Below, piece after piece: positions 27,773-38,208 of a DNA stretch of 64,000 nt. Below the pieces are notes generated by a model. The model was not told the origin of the DNA, did no database searches, and worked only from the letters and a program-made list of their open reading frames with translations. Positions within the stretch are counted from its first letter, which is position 1. Every line of letters starts with the position of its first letter. The position numbers were made by a program, and so were the translations under genes. The stretch comes from an uncultured Pseudomonas sp. (GTDB lineage: Bacteria > Pseudomonadota > Gammaproteobacteria > Pseudomonadales > Pseudomonadaceae). The stretch spans positions 682,001 through 746,000 of the forward strand of contig NZ_CAJYDW010000012.1 in NCBI RefSeq assembly GCF_913774235.1, read 5' to 3'.

Positions 27773-28525
27773 TTATTGGGCGGTCCAGCCGCCGTCCATG
27801 GTCCAGGCGGCGCCGCGCACCTGGGCGGCGGCCTGGCTGCAGAGGAACAGCGCCAGTTCGCCCAGTTGCTCGGTGGTGACGAATTCCTGCGACGGCTGCT
27901 TGTCGCTGAGCAGGTCGCGACGCGCCTGGTCCGGGTCGCTGCCACGGCTGTCCAGCTGTTGCTGGATCAGCGGGGTGAGCACGAAACCCGGGCAGAGCGC
28001 GTTGCAGGTGATGCCGGTGCGGGCGGTTTCCAGGGCGGTGACCTTGGTCAGGCCCACCACGCCATGCTTGGCGGCGACATAGGCGGCCTTGCCGGTGGAA
28101 GCCACCAGGCCGTGCACCGAGGAGATGTTGACGATGCGGCCCCAGTCGCGCTCGCGCATGCCCGGCAAGGCTAGGCGGGTGGTGTGGAACACCGCCGAAA
28201 GGTTGAGGGCGATCACCGCGTCCCAGCGTTCCACTGGAAAGTCCTCCACCGGTGCCACGTGCTGGATGCCGGCGTTGTTGACCAGGATGTCCACGCCGCC
28301 GAAGTCGCGCTGGGCGTAGGCGAAGAGGTCTGCGATCTCTTCCGGTTTGGACAGGTCGGCGCCATGGAAGCCGCTACGGTCGGGCAGGCTGGCCTGGGCC
28401 GCGGTGGGATCGCCGAAGCCGTTGAGGATGAGGGTGGCACCGGCGGCGGCCAGGCGCTGGGCGATGCCCAGGCCGATGCCGCTGGTGGAGCCGGTGACCA
28501 GGGCGGTCTTGCCGGTGAGGTCCAT
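27773..28525 (-). CDS. hbdH: 3-hydroxybutyrate dehydrogenase
   Basis: A 250-residue classical SDR that oxidises (R)-3-hydroxybutyrate to acetoacetate with [15 protein letters not shown] is the cofactor loop, [15 protein letters not shown] the typical BDH segment, SSVHG the catalytic Ser region and YVAAKHG the Tyr/Lys pair. The ending [11 protein letters not shown] is the BDH C terminus. It lies between the GntP-type permease and the CoA-transferase genes, consistent with HbcR-controlled hydroxybutyrate use. Confidence 0.93.
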   Translation of the reverse strand: MDLTGKTALVTGSTSGIGLGIAQRLAAAGATLILNGFGDPTAAQASLPDRSGFHGADLSKPEEIADLFAYAQRDFGGVDILVNNAGIQHVAPVEDFPVERWDAVIALNLSAVFHTTRLALPGMRERDWGRIVNISSVHGLVASTGKAAYVAAKHGVVGLTKVTALETARTGITCNALCPGFVLTPLIQQQLDSRGSDPDQARRDLLSDKQPSQEFVTTEQLGELALFLCSQAAAQVRGAAWTMDGGWTAQ

Positions 28526-28535
28526 GCTTGTCTCC

Positions 28536-29930
28536 TTAGACGAGGCCGGTCAGGTAGTAGAGGGCGATGACGAAGAACACCGCCACGGTCTTGATCAGGG
28601 TGATCTTGAAGATGCCGCCATAGGCTTCGCGATGGGTCAGGCCAGTCACCGCCAGCAGGGTGATGACCGCGCCGTTGTGCGGCAGGGTGTCCATGCCGCC
28701 GCTGGCCATGGCCGCTACCCGGTGCAGCACCTCCAGGGGGATGTTCGCGGCATGAGCGGCGGCGATGAAGGTGTCGCTCATGGCGGCCAGGGCGATGCTC
28801 ATGCCACCGGAGGCCGAGCCGGTGATGCCGGCCAGCAGGGTCACGCTGACCGCCTCGTTGATCAGTGGATCGGGGATGGCCTTGAGGCCCTGGGCGAACA
28901 GCACGAAGCCGGGCAGGGCGGCGATCACTGCACCGAAGCCGTATTCCGACGCTGTGTTCATCCCCGCCAGCAGCGCGCCGGAGACGGCGGTCTTGCTGCC
29001 TTCGGCCAGGCGCCCGCGGATGGCGCCGAAGGCGGTGGCCAGCACCAGCAGGATGCCCGCCAGCAGCGCCCCTTCCACCGCCCAGATGCCGGTCAGCTTG
29101 GCCACCTCCTGGGTCACCGGCTTGGCCATGCCGGGTAGCGCCAGGTTATGGGTGGCGCCGTACCAGTCGGGAATCCAGCGGGTCAGCAGCAGGTTGAGTA
29201 CGCCCACCAGCACCAGCGGCGCCAGGGCCAGCCAGGGATTGGGCAGCGGCAGGTCGGCGGAGGTCTCGGGCTCGTTGCGCAGCGGCACGCTGGCGTAACC
29301 CTCCTGGTTGCGTCGGGCCTTGCGCTTGGCGCTTTCCAGATAGGTCAGGCCCACGGCGATGACGAACAGCGAACCGGCCAGGCCCAGCCAGGGCGCGGCC
29401 CAGGCGGTGGTCTGGAAGAAGCTGGTGGGAATGATGTTCTGGATCTGCGGCGTGCCGGGCAGGGCGTCCATGGTGAAGGAAAAGGCGCCCAGGGCGATGG
29501 TCGCCGGGATCAGTCGCTTGGGGATGTCGCTCTGGCGAAACATCTCGGCGGCAAAGGGGTAGACCGCGAAGACCACCACGAACAGCGAGACGCCGCCGTA
29601 GGTGAGCAGGGCGCAGACCGTGACGATCACCGGGATGGCCCTTTCACGGCCGAGCAGGCGGATAGCCGCGGCGACGATGGCACGGGAGAAACCCGACAGT
29701 TCGATCAGCTTGCCGAACAGGGCGCCCAGCATGAACACCGGGAAGTACAGCTTGAGAAAGCCCACCATCTTGTCCATGAACACCCCGGTGAAGGCGGGCG
29801 CCACGGCGGACGGATCGGTGAGCAGGACGGCGCCGAGGGCGGCGAGGGGGGCGAAGAGGATGACACTGAAACCCCGGTAGGCGGCGAACATCAGCAGCGC
29901 CAGGGCAGCGAGTGCGATCAGGACACTCAT
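28536..29930 (-). CDS. GntP-family permease, probable 3-hydroxybutyrate transporter
   Basis: A 464-residue permease with about twelve membrane helices. GntP-type motifs include FMLGALFGKLIELSG, YGGVSLFVVVFAVYPFA and TLPHNGAVITLL near the end. As first gene of the hydroxybutyrate operon it should import 3-hydroxybutyrate. The ATG at 29930 has AGGAG upstream; a longer frame to 30005 would cover the promoter and was rejected. A sigma-54 promoter lies about 80 bp upstream. Confidence 0.88.
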   Translation of the reverse strand: MSVLIALAALALLMFAAYRGFSVILFAPLAALGAVLLTDPSAVAPAFTGVFMDKMVGFLKLYFPVFMLGALFGKLIELSGFSRAIVAAAIRLLGRERAIPVIVTVCALLTYGGVSLFVVVFAVYPFAAEMFRQSDIPKRLIPATIALGAFSFTMDALPGTPQIQNIIPTSFFQTTAWAAPWLGLAGSLFVIAVGLTYLESAKRKARRNQEGYASVPLRNEPETSADLPLPNPWLALAPLVLVGVLNLLLTRWIPDWYGATHNLALPGMAKPVTQEVAKLTGIWAVEGALLAGILLVLATAFGAIRGRLAEGSKTAVSGALLAGMNTASEYGFGAVIAALPGFVLFAQGLKAIPDPLINEAVSVTLLAGITGSASGGMSIALAAMSDTFIAAAHAANIPLEVLHRVAAMASGGMDTLPHNGAVITLLAVTGLTHREAYGGIFKITLIKTVAVFFVIALYYLTGLV

Positions 29931-30009
29931 GGCTTCTCCTAGAGCTTCGCCTGGGGCGAAGCGGTTCTTGTTGTTATTGGGGCGATGCGGAGATCGCTCG
30001 AACACAGGA

Positions 30010-30025
30010 GCCAGAACCGTGCCAG
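30010..30025 (-). promoter_or_regulatory. Sigma-54 promoter of the 3-hydroxybutyrate operon
   Basis: On the minus strand the sequence reads CTGGCAC-GGTTC-TGGC, with a perfect -24 element, the GG-N10-GC spacing and one mismatch in the -12 element. The neighbouring activator gene is of the HbcR type, which acts with sigma-54. Confidence 0.8.
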
Positions 30026-30037
30026 GTTTATAAGTTA

Positions 30038-30051
30038 TTGTTTTTAAACAA
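30038..30051. promoter_or_regulatory. AT-rich inverted repeat near the hydroxybutyrate promoter
   Basis: TTGTTT-TT-AAACAA is a 6-2-6 inverted repeat 13 bp upstream of the -24 element. It is too close for a normal sigma-54 enhancer and could be an IHF-like or repressor site. Confidence 0.3.
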
Positions 30052-30104
30052 ATTTTATTTCAATGGTTACCGATCGCCAGCAAGTTTTCTCAAAAGCTGG
30101 ACCC

Positions 30105-30193
30105 TGTAGGAGCGGCCCCTGGCCGCGAGAGATTGTCCATCGCGGCCCAGGGCCGCTATAGATTGTCAATCGCGGCCATGGGCCGCTCCTACA
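30105..30193. repeat. Cluster of three REP units upstream of the hydroxybutyrate operon
   Basis: Three REP-like units (TGTAGGAGCGGCC and complements) occupy the space between the sigma-54 promoter and the end of hbcR, exactly where an enhancer might be expected. Confidence 0.8.
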
Positions 30194-30218
30194 TAAAGTC
30201 TCTTTTTGGAGACTGATC

Positions 30219-31661
30219 TCAATTGAGAGACGTCAGTCCCAGTGCCACCAGCTTCTTGTACAGCGTAGACCGCCCCAGACCCAGGCGCCGGGCCGCTTCG
30301 TCCACCTTGCCACCACAGGCGGCCAGGGTGCCCTGCAGCAAGTCACGATCGAAACGCTGGCGGGCTTCGGCATAGGTTTCGCCAGTCGGATGTCTGACCG
30401 TTTCGGTCGTCGTCGGCATGGGGGGCGAAACGCCCATGGCCTCCGCCAGCGCCGCAGCGTCCAGCTGGCTGTCGTCCCCCAGCAGCACGGCGCGCTCCAG
30501 CACGTTGCGCAGTTCGCGCACGTTGCCAGGCCAGGGCTGGCATTGCAGCAGGGCCAGGCCGTCCGCCGTGAGCTCGGGTGTCGGCTGTCCACCCACCTGG
30601 GGCAGGCTGTCGAGGATGGCTTCGGCCAGCACCGCCAGGTCGTCCAGGCGTTCGCGCAGCGGGGGTATGCGGATCGGCAGCACATTGAGCCGATAGTAGA
30701 GATCGGCGCGAAAGCGTCCCTCGGCCACGGCGGCCTCCAGATCGCGCGACGTAGCGGCGATCATCCGCACGTCGCAGGCTAGGACTTCGTTGGAGCCCAG
30801 GGGCTCGTATTCCTTTTCCTGCAGCACCCGCAGCAACTTGGCCTGCAAGGCCAGGGGCATGTCGCCGATCTCATCGAGAAACAGGGTGCCGCCCTGGGCG
30901 ATCTGCAGCTTGCCCGGACGCGCCCGGCGTTCGGCACCAGTGAACGCGCCCGGCGCGGTGCCGAAGAATTCCGCTTCCAGCAGGCTTTCGGGAATGGCGG
31001 CAGCGTTGATGCTGACGAAGGGTCGCCCGGCGCGCGGCGAGGCGCCATGGATGGCATGGGCCAGCAATTCCTTGCCGGTACCGGTCTCGCCCAGCAGCAG
31101 CACCGCGGCCGCGCTGGCGGCGGCGCGGCGGGCCCGGCGCTTGACCTCCAGGCTGGCCGGGCCACTGCCGACGAAGTGGCCGAAGCCGTATTTGGCGGTG
31201 CGCGCATGCTGCAACGAGCGCCGGGTGGTGGCCAGTTCCTCCTGGATGCGCAGGTAGCGGGTCACCAGGGGCGCCAGTTGCTGCAACTGATCGAACAGAG
31301 CGAAGCCGATGGCGCCGATCAATTCGCCCTCGTCGGTATGGATCGGCAGGCGCATCACCACCAGCGGTCCGCTGCGAGTCTCCAGCATGTCCAGCAGGAT
31401 CGGCTGGCCGTTGCGCGCCACCTCACGCAACAGGCTGTGAGGGATGATCTGCTCCACCGGCTGGCCGATGGCGGCGGCGGCATCCGGCAGGCCGAAGTGC
31501 TGGGCGTATCTCTGGTTGATCCAGACGATGCGCGCCTCGCGGTCGACGATCACCGTGCCGTTGCTGGTCTGCTCGATGATCTCGAACAGTGAGCGGATCG
31601 CCCGCTGGCGGATGCCGGCGTAGTCGTCCAGTCCCGGCAGGCCGGGTGGCGTGGCGCTCAT
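30219..31661 (-). CDS. hbcR: Sigma-54-dependent activator HbcR type (PAS-AAA-Fis)
   Basis: A 480-residue regulator. A PAS domain at about 20-130 starts with LFEIIEQTSNGTVIVDREARIVWIN. The AAA+ domain has Walker A GETGTGKE, the sigma-54-contacting GAFTGAE and Walker B GGTLFLDEIGD. The Fis-type helix-turn-helix is at the end (EAARRLGLGRSTLYKKL). This layout and the neighbouring hydroxybutyrate genes match HbcR of P. aeruginosa. Its ATG overlaps the stop of the hydroxyacyl-CoA dehydrogenase gene, so those two are translationally coupled. It should activate the sigma-54 promoter at 30010. Confidence 0.87.
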   Translation of the reverse strand: MSATPPGLPGLDDYAGIRQRAIRSLFEIIEQTSNGTVIVDREARIVWINQRYAQHFGLPDAAAAIGQPVEQIIPHSLLREVARNGQPILLDMLETRSGPLVVMRLPIHTDEGELIGAIGFALFDQLQQLAPLVTRYLRIQEELATTRRSLQHARTAKYGFGHFVGSGPASLEVKRRARRAAASAAAVLLLGETGTGKELLAHAIHGASPRAGRPFVSINAAAIPESLLEAEFFGTAPGAFTGAERRARPGKLQIAQGGTLFLDEIGDMPLALQAKLLRVLQEKEYEPLGSNEVLACDVRMIAATSRDLEAAVAEGRFRADLYYRLNVLPIRIPPLRERLDDLAVLAEAILDSLPQVGGQPTPELTADGLALLQCQPWPGNVRELRNVLERAVLLGDDSQLDAAALAEAMGVSPPMPTTTETVRHPTGETYAEARQRFDRDLLQGTLAACGGKVDEAARRLGLGRSTLYKKLVALGLTSLN

Positions 31662-32575
31662 GGCTTCAACGCATGGCGCAGCTGGTGCAGGCGCCGCTGG
31701 ACGATGCGCTCGCGCCGCGCGGCGTCCCAGTCATAGAAACCATGGCCGCTGCGCAGCCCGGTACGGCCAGCGGCTACCTGGTCTTCCAGCAGTTGTAGCG
31801 GTGTCTCGTCCCGCGCCAGCGTCGGCCAGAGGTGGCGGGCGATATCGCGAAAGGTATCCAGGCCACCCATGTCCGCCGCCTCCAGCGGACCGACCATGGC
31901 ATAGCGCCGGCCCAGGGAGGCGCGCATCACCCGGTCCACCGTCGCGGCATCGGCCGCGCCGCTCTGCACGATATGCAGGGCTTCGCGCAGCAGGGCGAAT
32001 TGCAGGCGATTGCCGACAAAACCGGGAATGGCCCGCTGCAGCACCACGGCTTCCAGTTCAGCAGCCTCCAGCAGCAATCGCACGGATTCCAGGTGGGCGG
32101 GCAGGGTGGCGGTGCCGGGCACCAGCTCCACCAGGGGAATGAAGTGCGGCGGATTCCAGAAGTGCGCGATCAGCAGCCGCTCGGGGTGGCGCAGGCGGGC
32201 GGCCAGTTCGTCCGGCGGCAGGCCGCTGGTGTTGCTGGCGATCAGGGCATCGGGCCGCAGCAGGTCTTCGAGCTGGGCATAGAGGCGATGCTTGAGCTCC
32301 AGGCGTTCGGGTATGGCTTCGAACAGCAGGTCGCAGCCGGCAAGATCCGCCAGCTCGGTCGTGGTGGTGAGACGGGCGATGACCGCCTCGGTGTCCACCG
32401 TGATCCCGGCTTCTTGCAGCTCGGCGAGCAGGGTACGGGCCGTGGCCGGCACCTCGGCGAGGCGGGCGGGGTCGACGTCCTGCACGCGCACGGCATGACC
32501 GTGGCGGGCGAGGTGCACGGCGATACCGATGCCCATGAGACCGGAACCCAGAACGGCGAGGCGCGGCGTGGTCAT
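31658..32575 (-). CDS. 3-hydroxyacyl-CoA dehydrogenase family protein
   Basis: A 305-residue NAD-dependent dehydrogenase with the Rossmann motif GSGLMGIGIAVHLARHG at the start, the conserved SNTSGLPPDELAA, the catalytic His in AHFWNPPHFIPLVE and a C-terminal helical domain with GFVGNRLQFALLREA. Size and motifs fit a stand-alone 3-hydroxyacyl-CoA or carnitine-type 3-dehydrogenase. The AHFWNPPH segment is closer to the carnitine dehydrogenase and lambda-crystallin groups than to FadB. It is co-translated with hbcR (ATGA overlap), suggesting a substrate linked to hydroxybutyrate. Confidence 0.75.
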   Translation of the reverse strand: MTTPRLAVLGSGLMGIGIAVHLARHGHAVRVQDVDPARLAEVPATARTLLAELQEAGITVDTEAVIARLTTTTELADLAGCDLLFEAIPERLELKHRLYAQLEDLLRPDALIASNTSGLPPDELAARLRHPERLLIAHFWNPPHFIPLVELVPGTATLPAHLESVRLLLEAAELEAVVLQRAIPGFVGNRLQFALLREALHIVQSGAADAATVDRVMRASLGRRYAMVGPLEAADMGGLDTFRDIARHLWPTLARDETPLQLLEDQVAAGRTGLRSGHGFYDWDAARRERIVQRRLHQLRHALKP

Positions 32576-32587
32576 GATCTTTTCCTT

Positions 32588-32614
32588 GTGAGACAGCCGC
32601 GGCAACCGTCTCAC
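32588..32614. promoter_or_regulatory. Inverted repeat upstream of the hydroxyacyl-CoA dehydrogenase gene
   Basis: GTGAGAC and GTCTCAC are separated by 13 bases, just upstream of the dehydrogenase start. It may be an operator or a leader hairpin. Confidence 0.4.
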
Positions 32615-32652
32615 ACTTGGGCGCTCCCGGCCAAGGCAGGAACGCAGCGGGG

Positions 32653-32669
32653 TGCACCAAAGGCGGGCC
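32653..32669. promoter_or_regulatory. Possible degenerate NtrC site upstream of codB
   Basis: TGCACCAAAGGCGGGCC keeps one good NtrC half-site (TGCACC). Its centre is about 78 bp upstream of the -12 GC of the codB sigma-54 promoter, the same spacing as the stronger site before hpxO. Confidence 0.35.
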
Positions 32670-32723
32670 ACCTGCCGCTGCGTCGTTCGACCCCGGTCGG
32701 TCTGGCACGGCGCCTCGCGCTGC

Positions 32724-32740
32724 CTGGCACAGGCACTGCT
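32724..32740 (+). promoter_or_regulatory. Sigma-54 promoter of codBA
   Basis: CTGGCAC-AGGCA-CTGCT has a perfect -24 element, ten bases between GG and GC, and one mismatch in TTGC. Transcription would begin near 32751, about 24 nt before codB. Confidence 0.75.
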
Positions 32741-32774
32741 AGGAGACAGGCATGTCCATCCCGAGGAACCCGTC

Positions 32775-34037
32775 ATGAGCGAAGCACCAGGCAACGACTA
32801 TCCCCTGAGCGAAGTCCCGCCCCACGCCCGCAAAGGCCTGGCCTCCCTGGCTATGGTGCTGCTGGGCTTCACCTTCTTCACCGCCACCATGTTCGCCGGC
32901 GGCAAACTGGGCGTGGCCTTCGGCTTCGCCGATCTGCTGCTGGTGATCGCCATCGGCAATCTGCTGTTGGGGCGCTATGCCGCCGCCCTGGGCCATATCG
33001 CCTGTCGCAGCGGGCTCAACTCGGTACTGATGGGACGCTTCGCCTTTGGCGAGCGTGGCAGCAAGCTGTGCGACCTCATCCTCGGCTTCACCCAGATCGG
33101 CTGGTACGCCTGGGGTACGGCCACCGCGGCGGTGGTGCTGGGCAAGTACTTCGGCCTGGAGGAGGGCGCGGTACTGGCGCTGATGGCCGTGTTCGGCCTG
33201 GGCTTTTGCGCCACCGCCTATATCGGCTATCGCGGCCTGGAAATCTTTTCCTGGATCGCGGTGCCGGCCATGGCCGTGTTGTTGATCCTGTCCATGAGCG
33301 TGACGACGAGCAAGGCCGGCGGCCTCGACGGTCTGCTGGCGATCCAACCCAGTGCCAGTCTGGACCTGTCCACCGCCATCACCCTGGTGTTCGGCACCTT
33401 CGTCAGCGGCGCCACCCAGGCCACCAACTGGACGCGCTTCGCCCGCTCCGCGCGCGTGGCGGTCCTTGCCAGCCTGATCGGCTTCTTCATCGGCAATGGC
33501 CTGATGGTGCTGATCGGCGCCTATGGCGCCATCGTCTACCAGCAACCCGACGTGGTGGAGGTGCTGATGCTGCAGGGCTTCGCCACCGCCGCCCTGGCCA
33601 TGTTGCTGCTCAACATCTGGAGCACCCAGGACAACACCATCTACAACTTCGCCGTCGCCGGCTGCAACCTGGTGCGGACCGACAGACGCAAGACGGTGAC
33701 CCTGGCCGGCGCCCTGATCGGTACCGCCCTGGCACTGCTGGGCATGTACGACCTGCTGGTGCCCTATCTGGTGCTGCTCGGCACCGTGATCCCGCCCATC
33801 GGTGGCGTGATCGTCGCCGACTACTGGCTGCGCCATCGCGGTCGCTATCCACTGCTCGCCGAAGCTCGCCTGCCGCGCTACAACTGGCCGGGCCTGGCCG
33901 CCTACGGCCTGGGCACCGTCGCCGCCTTCGGCTCACCCTGGGTAGCACCGCTGGTGGGCATCGGGGTGGCGGCGCTGGCCTATGGCGTGTTCAATGGGCT
34001 GACTCGGGGGCGCACTACCGCCTCTGCCTCGCTCTAG
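32775..34037 (+). CDS. codB: Cytosine permease
   Basis: A 420-residue permease of the purine/cytosine (NCS1) family with about twelve hydrophobic helices. CodB-like segments include YPLSEVPPHARKGLASLAMVL at the start, FTQIGWYAWGTA and NWTRFARSARVA. It imports cytosine across the inner membrane. The ATG at 32775 has GAGGAA upstream; the open frame extends further with no ribosome site. codA follows 11 nt later, and a sigma-54 promoter precedes, pointing to use of cytosine as nitrogen source. Confidence 0.93.
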   Translation: MSEAPGNDYPLSEVPPHARKGLASLAMVLLGFTFFTATMFAGGKLGVAFGFADLLLVIAIGNLLLGRYAAALGHIACRSGLNSVLMGRFAFGERGSKLCDLILGFTQIGWYAWGTATAAVVLGKYFGLEEGAVLALMAVFGLGFCATAYIGYRGLEIFSWIAVPAMAVLLILSMSVTTSKAGGLDGLLAIQPSASLDLSTAITLVFGTFVSGATQATNWTRFARSARVAVLASLIGFFIGNGLMVLIGAYGAIVYQQPDVVEVLMLQGFATAALAMLLLNIWSTQDNTIYNFAVAGCNLVRTDRRKTVTLAGALIGTALALLGMYDLLVPYLVLLGTVIPPIGGVIVADYWLRHRGRYPLLAEARLPRYNWPGLAAYGLGTVAAFGSPWVAPLVGIGVAALAYGVFNGLTRGRTTASASL

Positions 34038-34048
34038 GGAGATCGACC

Positions 34049-35290
34049 ATGCGCATCCTCAACGCCCGTCTGCGTGACCGCGAAGGCCTGTACGACATCC
34101 GCCTCGAAGGTGGGCGCATCGCCGCCATCGCCGAACAGCTGATGCCGCCGGCGGTGGGTCCCGACGACCTCGACGCCGCTGGCAACCTGGTGGTGCCGCC
34201 CTTCGTCGAGCCGCATATCCACCTCGATGCCACCCTCACCGCCGGCGAGCCGCGCTGGAACATGAGTGGCACCCTATTCGAAGGCATCGAATGCTGGGGC
34301 GAGCGCAAGGCCACCATCACCCAGGAAGACACCAAGACCCGTGCCAAGCGCACCATCCAGGCCCTGGCCGCCCATGGTATCCAGCACGTGCGCACCCATG
34401 TGGACGTCACCGATCCCTCGCTGGCCGCGCTCAAGGCCATGCTCGAAGTCCGCGAGGAAACCGGCCACCTGATCGACCTGCAGATCGTCGCCTTTCCCCA
34501 GGAGGGTATCGAGTCCTTCAAGAATGGCCGCGAGCTGATGGAGGAATCCATCCGCCTGGGCGCCGACGTGGTCGGCGGCATTCCCCACTTCGAATACACC
34601 CGCGACCAGGGCGTGAGTTCGGTGAAATTCCTCATGGACCTGGCCGAACGCACCGGCTGCCTGGTGGACGTCCATTGCGACGAGACCGACGATCCCCATT
34701 CGCGCTTCCTGGAGGTACTCGCCGAGGAGGCGCGCAGCCGTGGCATGGGCTCGCGGGTCACCGCCAGCCACACCACCGCCATGGGCTCCTACGACAACGC
34801 CTACTGCGCCAAGCTGTTCCGCCTGCTGACCCACGCCGGCATCAACTTCATCTCCTGCCCGACCGAGAGCATCCACCTGCAGGGCCGCTTCGACACCTTT
34901 CCCAAGCGCCGCGGCGTGACCCGGGTCAACGAGCTGCTGGAAGCCGGCCTCAACGTTTGCTTCGCCCAGGATTCCATCGTCGACCCCTGGTATCCGCTGG
35001 GCAACGGCAACATCCTGCGGGTGCTGGAGGCGGGCCTGCACATCTGCCACATGCTCGGCTATCGCAACCTGCAATCGGCCCTGGACCTGGTCACCGTCAA
35101 CAGCGCCAAGGCGCTGTCCCTGGGCGACCGCTACGGCCTGGAAGTCGGCCGGCCGGCCAACCTGTTGATACTGTCGGCCGACAGCGACTACGAGATGGTC
35201 CGCAGCCAGGGCCTGCCGCTGTATTCCATCCGCCACGGCAAGGTGCTGATGCAACGGCGGCCGGCGGAGGTGGAGTTCGCGGACGTTTAA
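34049..35290 (+). CDS. codA: Cytosine deaminase
   Basis: A 413-residue amidohydrolase that converts cytosine to uracil and ammonia. The metal-binding HIHLDAT comes after PPFVEP, the catalytic segment VDVHCDETDD carries His and Glu, VTASHTTAMGS supplies another metal His and FAQDSIVDPWYPLG the conserved Asp; all agree with E. coli CodA. GGGAG precedes the ATG. It completes a codBA operon that supplies ammonia. The downstream region is 770 bp of repeats. Confidence 0.95.
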   Translation: MRILNARLRDREGLYDIRLEGGRIAAIAEQLMPPAVGPDDLDAAGNLVVPPFVEPHIHLDATLTAGEPRWNMSGTLFEGIECWGERKATITQEDTKTRAKRTIQALAAHGIQHVRTHVDVTDPSLAALKAMLEVREETGHLIDLQIVAFPQEGIESFKNGRELMEESIRLGADVVGGIPHFEYTRDQGVSSVKFLMDLAERTGCLVDVHCDETDDPHSRFLEVLAEEARSRGMGSRVTASHTTAMGSYDNAYCAKLFRLLTHAGINFISCPTESIHLQGRFDTFPKRRGVTRVNELLEAGLNVCFAQDSIVDPWYPLGNGNILRVLEAGLHICHMLGYRNLQSALDLVTVNSAKALSLGDRYGLEVGRPANLLILSADSDYEMVRSQGLPLYSIRHGKVLMQRRPAEVEFADV

Positions 35291-35374
35291 CGGACCGCGG
35301 GCCTTACCGTTCGCCAATGCGGATCTTCCTACGGAAGTGAGCGAATGCTGATGCGGTCGCTCCTGCGGAAGGGG

Positions 35375-36012
35375 TACGGCTGCTCCTTGGTTTGCCGGGG
35401 TGATGGAGCTGAACGCCTGCGCGGCTAACCCCCTCTCCCTCAGGGAGAGGGTCGGGGTGAGGGCACGCCTCGTAGCAAAATCCCCAGCGGAAAAGGCTGC
35501 GCCGTTTTCCACGCTACGGCTCACCCGGATCGCGGCCGTGGCGGTCCGCTGATGCGGCCGCTTCTACGGCACGGGTACGGCTGCTCCTTGGTTTGCCGGG
35601 GTGATGGAGCTGAACGCCTGCACGGCTAACCCCCTCTCCCTGAGGGAGAGAGCCGGGGTGAGGGGGCGCCTCGCCGCAAAGTCCCCAGCCGAAAAGGCTG
35701 TGCCGTTTTCCATGCCACGGCTTACTGGGATCGCGGCCGTGGCGGTCCGCTGATGCGGCCGCTTCTACGGCAGATGTACGGCTGCTCCTTGGTTTGCCGG
35801 GGTGATGGAGCTGAACGCCTGCACGGCTAACCCCCTCTCCCTCAGGGAGAGGGCTGGGGTGAGGGGGCGCCTCGCAGCAAAGTCCCCAGTCGAAAAGGCT
35901 GTGCTGTTTTCCATGCCACGGCTTACCGGGATCGCGGCCATGGGCCGCTCCTACAGGGGGGCGATGCTTTTGTAGGAGCGGCCGCATCGGCGGACCGCCA
36001 TGGCCGCGATAA
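35375..36012. repeat. Three tandem ~200-bp repeats ending in REP elements
   Basis: Units begin at 35375, 35577 and 35777 (periods 202 and 200 bp; the third merges into a REP pair at 35930-36012). Each contains CTGCTCCTTGGTTTGCCGGG, a CCCTCTCCCT-AGGGAGAG hairpin, a GAAAAGGCT-CCGTTTTCC hairpin and a REP unit. Units differ by scattered substitutions. The open frames across it are repeat translations rather than genes. Confidence 0.9.
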
Positions 36013-36060
36013 GACTCTCCGCCAGGGCAGATTCACTGCGCTTCACTGCAGGCGACGAGC

Positions 36061-36546
36061 CTAACGTCCACTCTCCGCGAAATCCCGCAGTGCCGCGCCG
36101 TCCAGGCGATAACGTACCCACTCACTCTGCGCCGCGGCGCCCAGGCTTTCGTAGAAATCGATGGCGGGGGTGTTCCAATCCAGCACGCTCCATTCCAGGC
36201 GGCCGCAGTCATTGGCCACCGCCTCGCGCGCCAGCTCGCGCAGCAGGCCCTTGCCCAGGCCGGTGCCGCGGGCGCTGGGGCTCACATAGAGGTCTTCCAG
36301 GTAGATGCCGTTACGCCCCAGCCAGGTGGAGTAGCTGTAGAAATACACCGCATAGCCCACCACCACGCCCTCATGCTCAGCCACCAGTGCCCGGGTGGGG
36401 GTGTCGGCGGCGAACAATGTGGCTTCGATCTGTGCCGGGCTGGCCAGCACCTCGTGGACGGCCTTCTCGTAATCGGCCAGTTCGACGATCAGGGCATGGA
36501 TGCGGGTGGCGTCTTCGCGACGGGCGGGGCGGATCTGGGCAGTCAT
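36061..36546 (-). CDS. GNAT-family N-acetyltransferase
   Basis: A 161-residue acetyltransferase with a full GNAT fold. The acetyl-CoA binding signature lies in LEDLYVSPSARGTGLGKGLLREL, with LEWSVLDWNTPAIDFYESLGA as the usual C-terminal strand-helix. The segment resembles the diamine (spermidine/thialysine) acetyltransferase subgroup, but the substrate is uncertain. It stands alone between the tandem repeats and the LOV kinase. Confidence 0.85.
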   Translation of the reverse strand: MTAQIRPARREDATRIHALIVELADYEKAVHEVLASPAQIEATLFAADTPTRALVAEHEGVVVGYAVYFYSYSTWLGRNGIYLEDLYVSPSARGTGLGKGLLRELAREAVANDCGRLEWSVLDWNTPAIDFYESLGAAAQSEWVRYRLDGAALRDFAESGR

Positions 36547-36603
36547 GGCAGCTTCCTACAAAGGTTAGCCGCCTACCTTAACCCGCCTGCCGTCGTGGAT
36601 GCA

Positions 36604-38208
<1,605 letters not shown>

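Noticed and set aside
31832-35290. Very long plus-strand frame spanning the dehydrogenase gene, codB and codA
   Set aside because: Only the last part, from 34049, is codA. The rest is antisense or out of frame to real genes.
35514-35987. Minus-strand frame with repeated PHPSPLPEGEGVSRAG-like segments
   Set aside because: It is a translation of the tandem 200-bp repeats and not a repeat protein.
35375-36012. CRISPR array
   Set aside because: Units are 200 bp with no short repeat-spacer pattern and no cas genes nearby.
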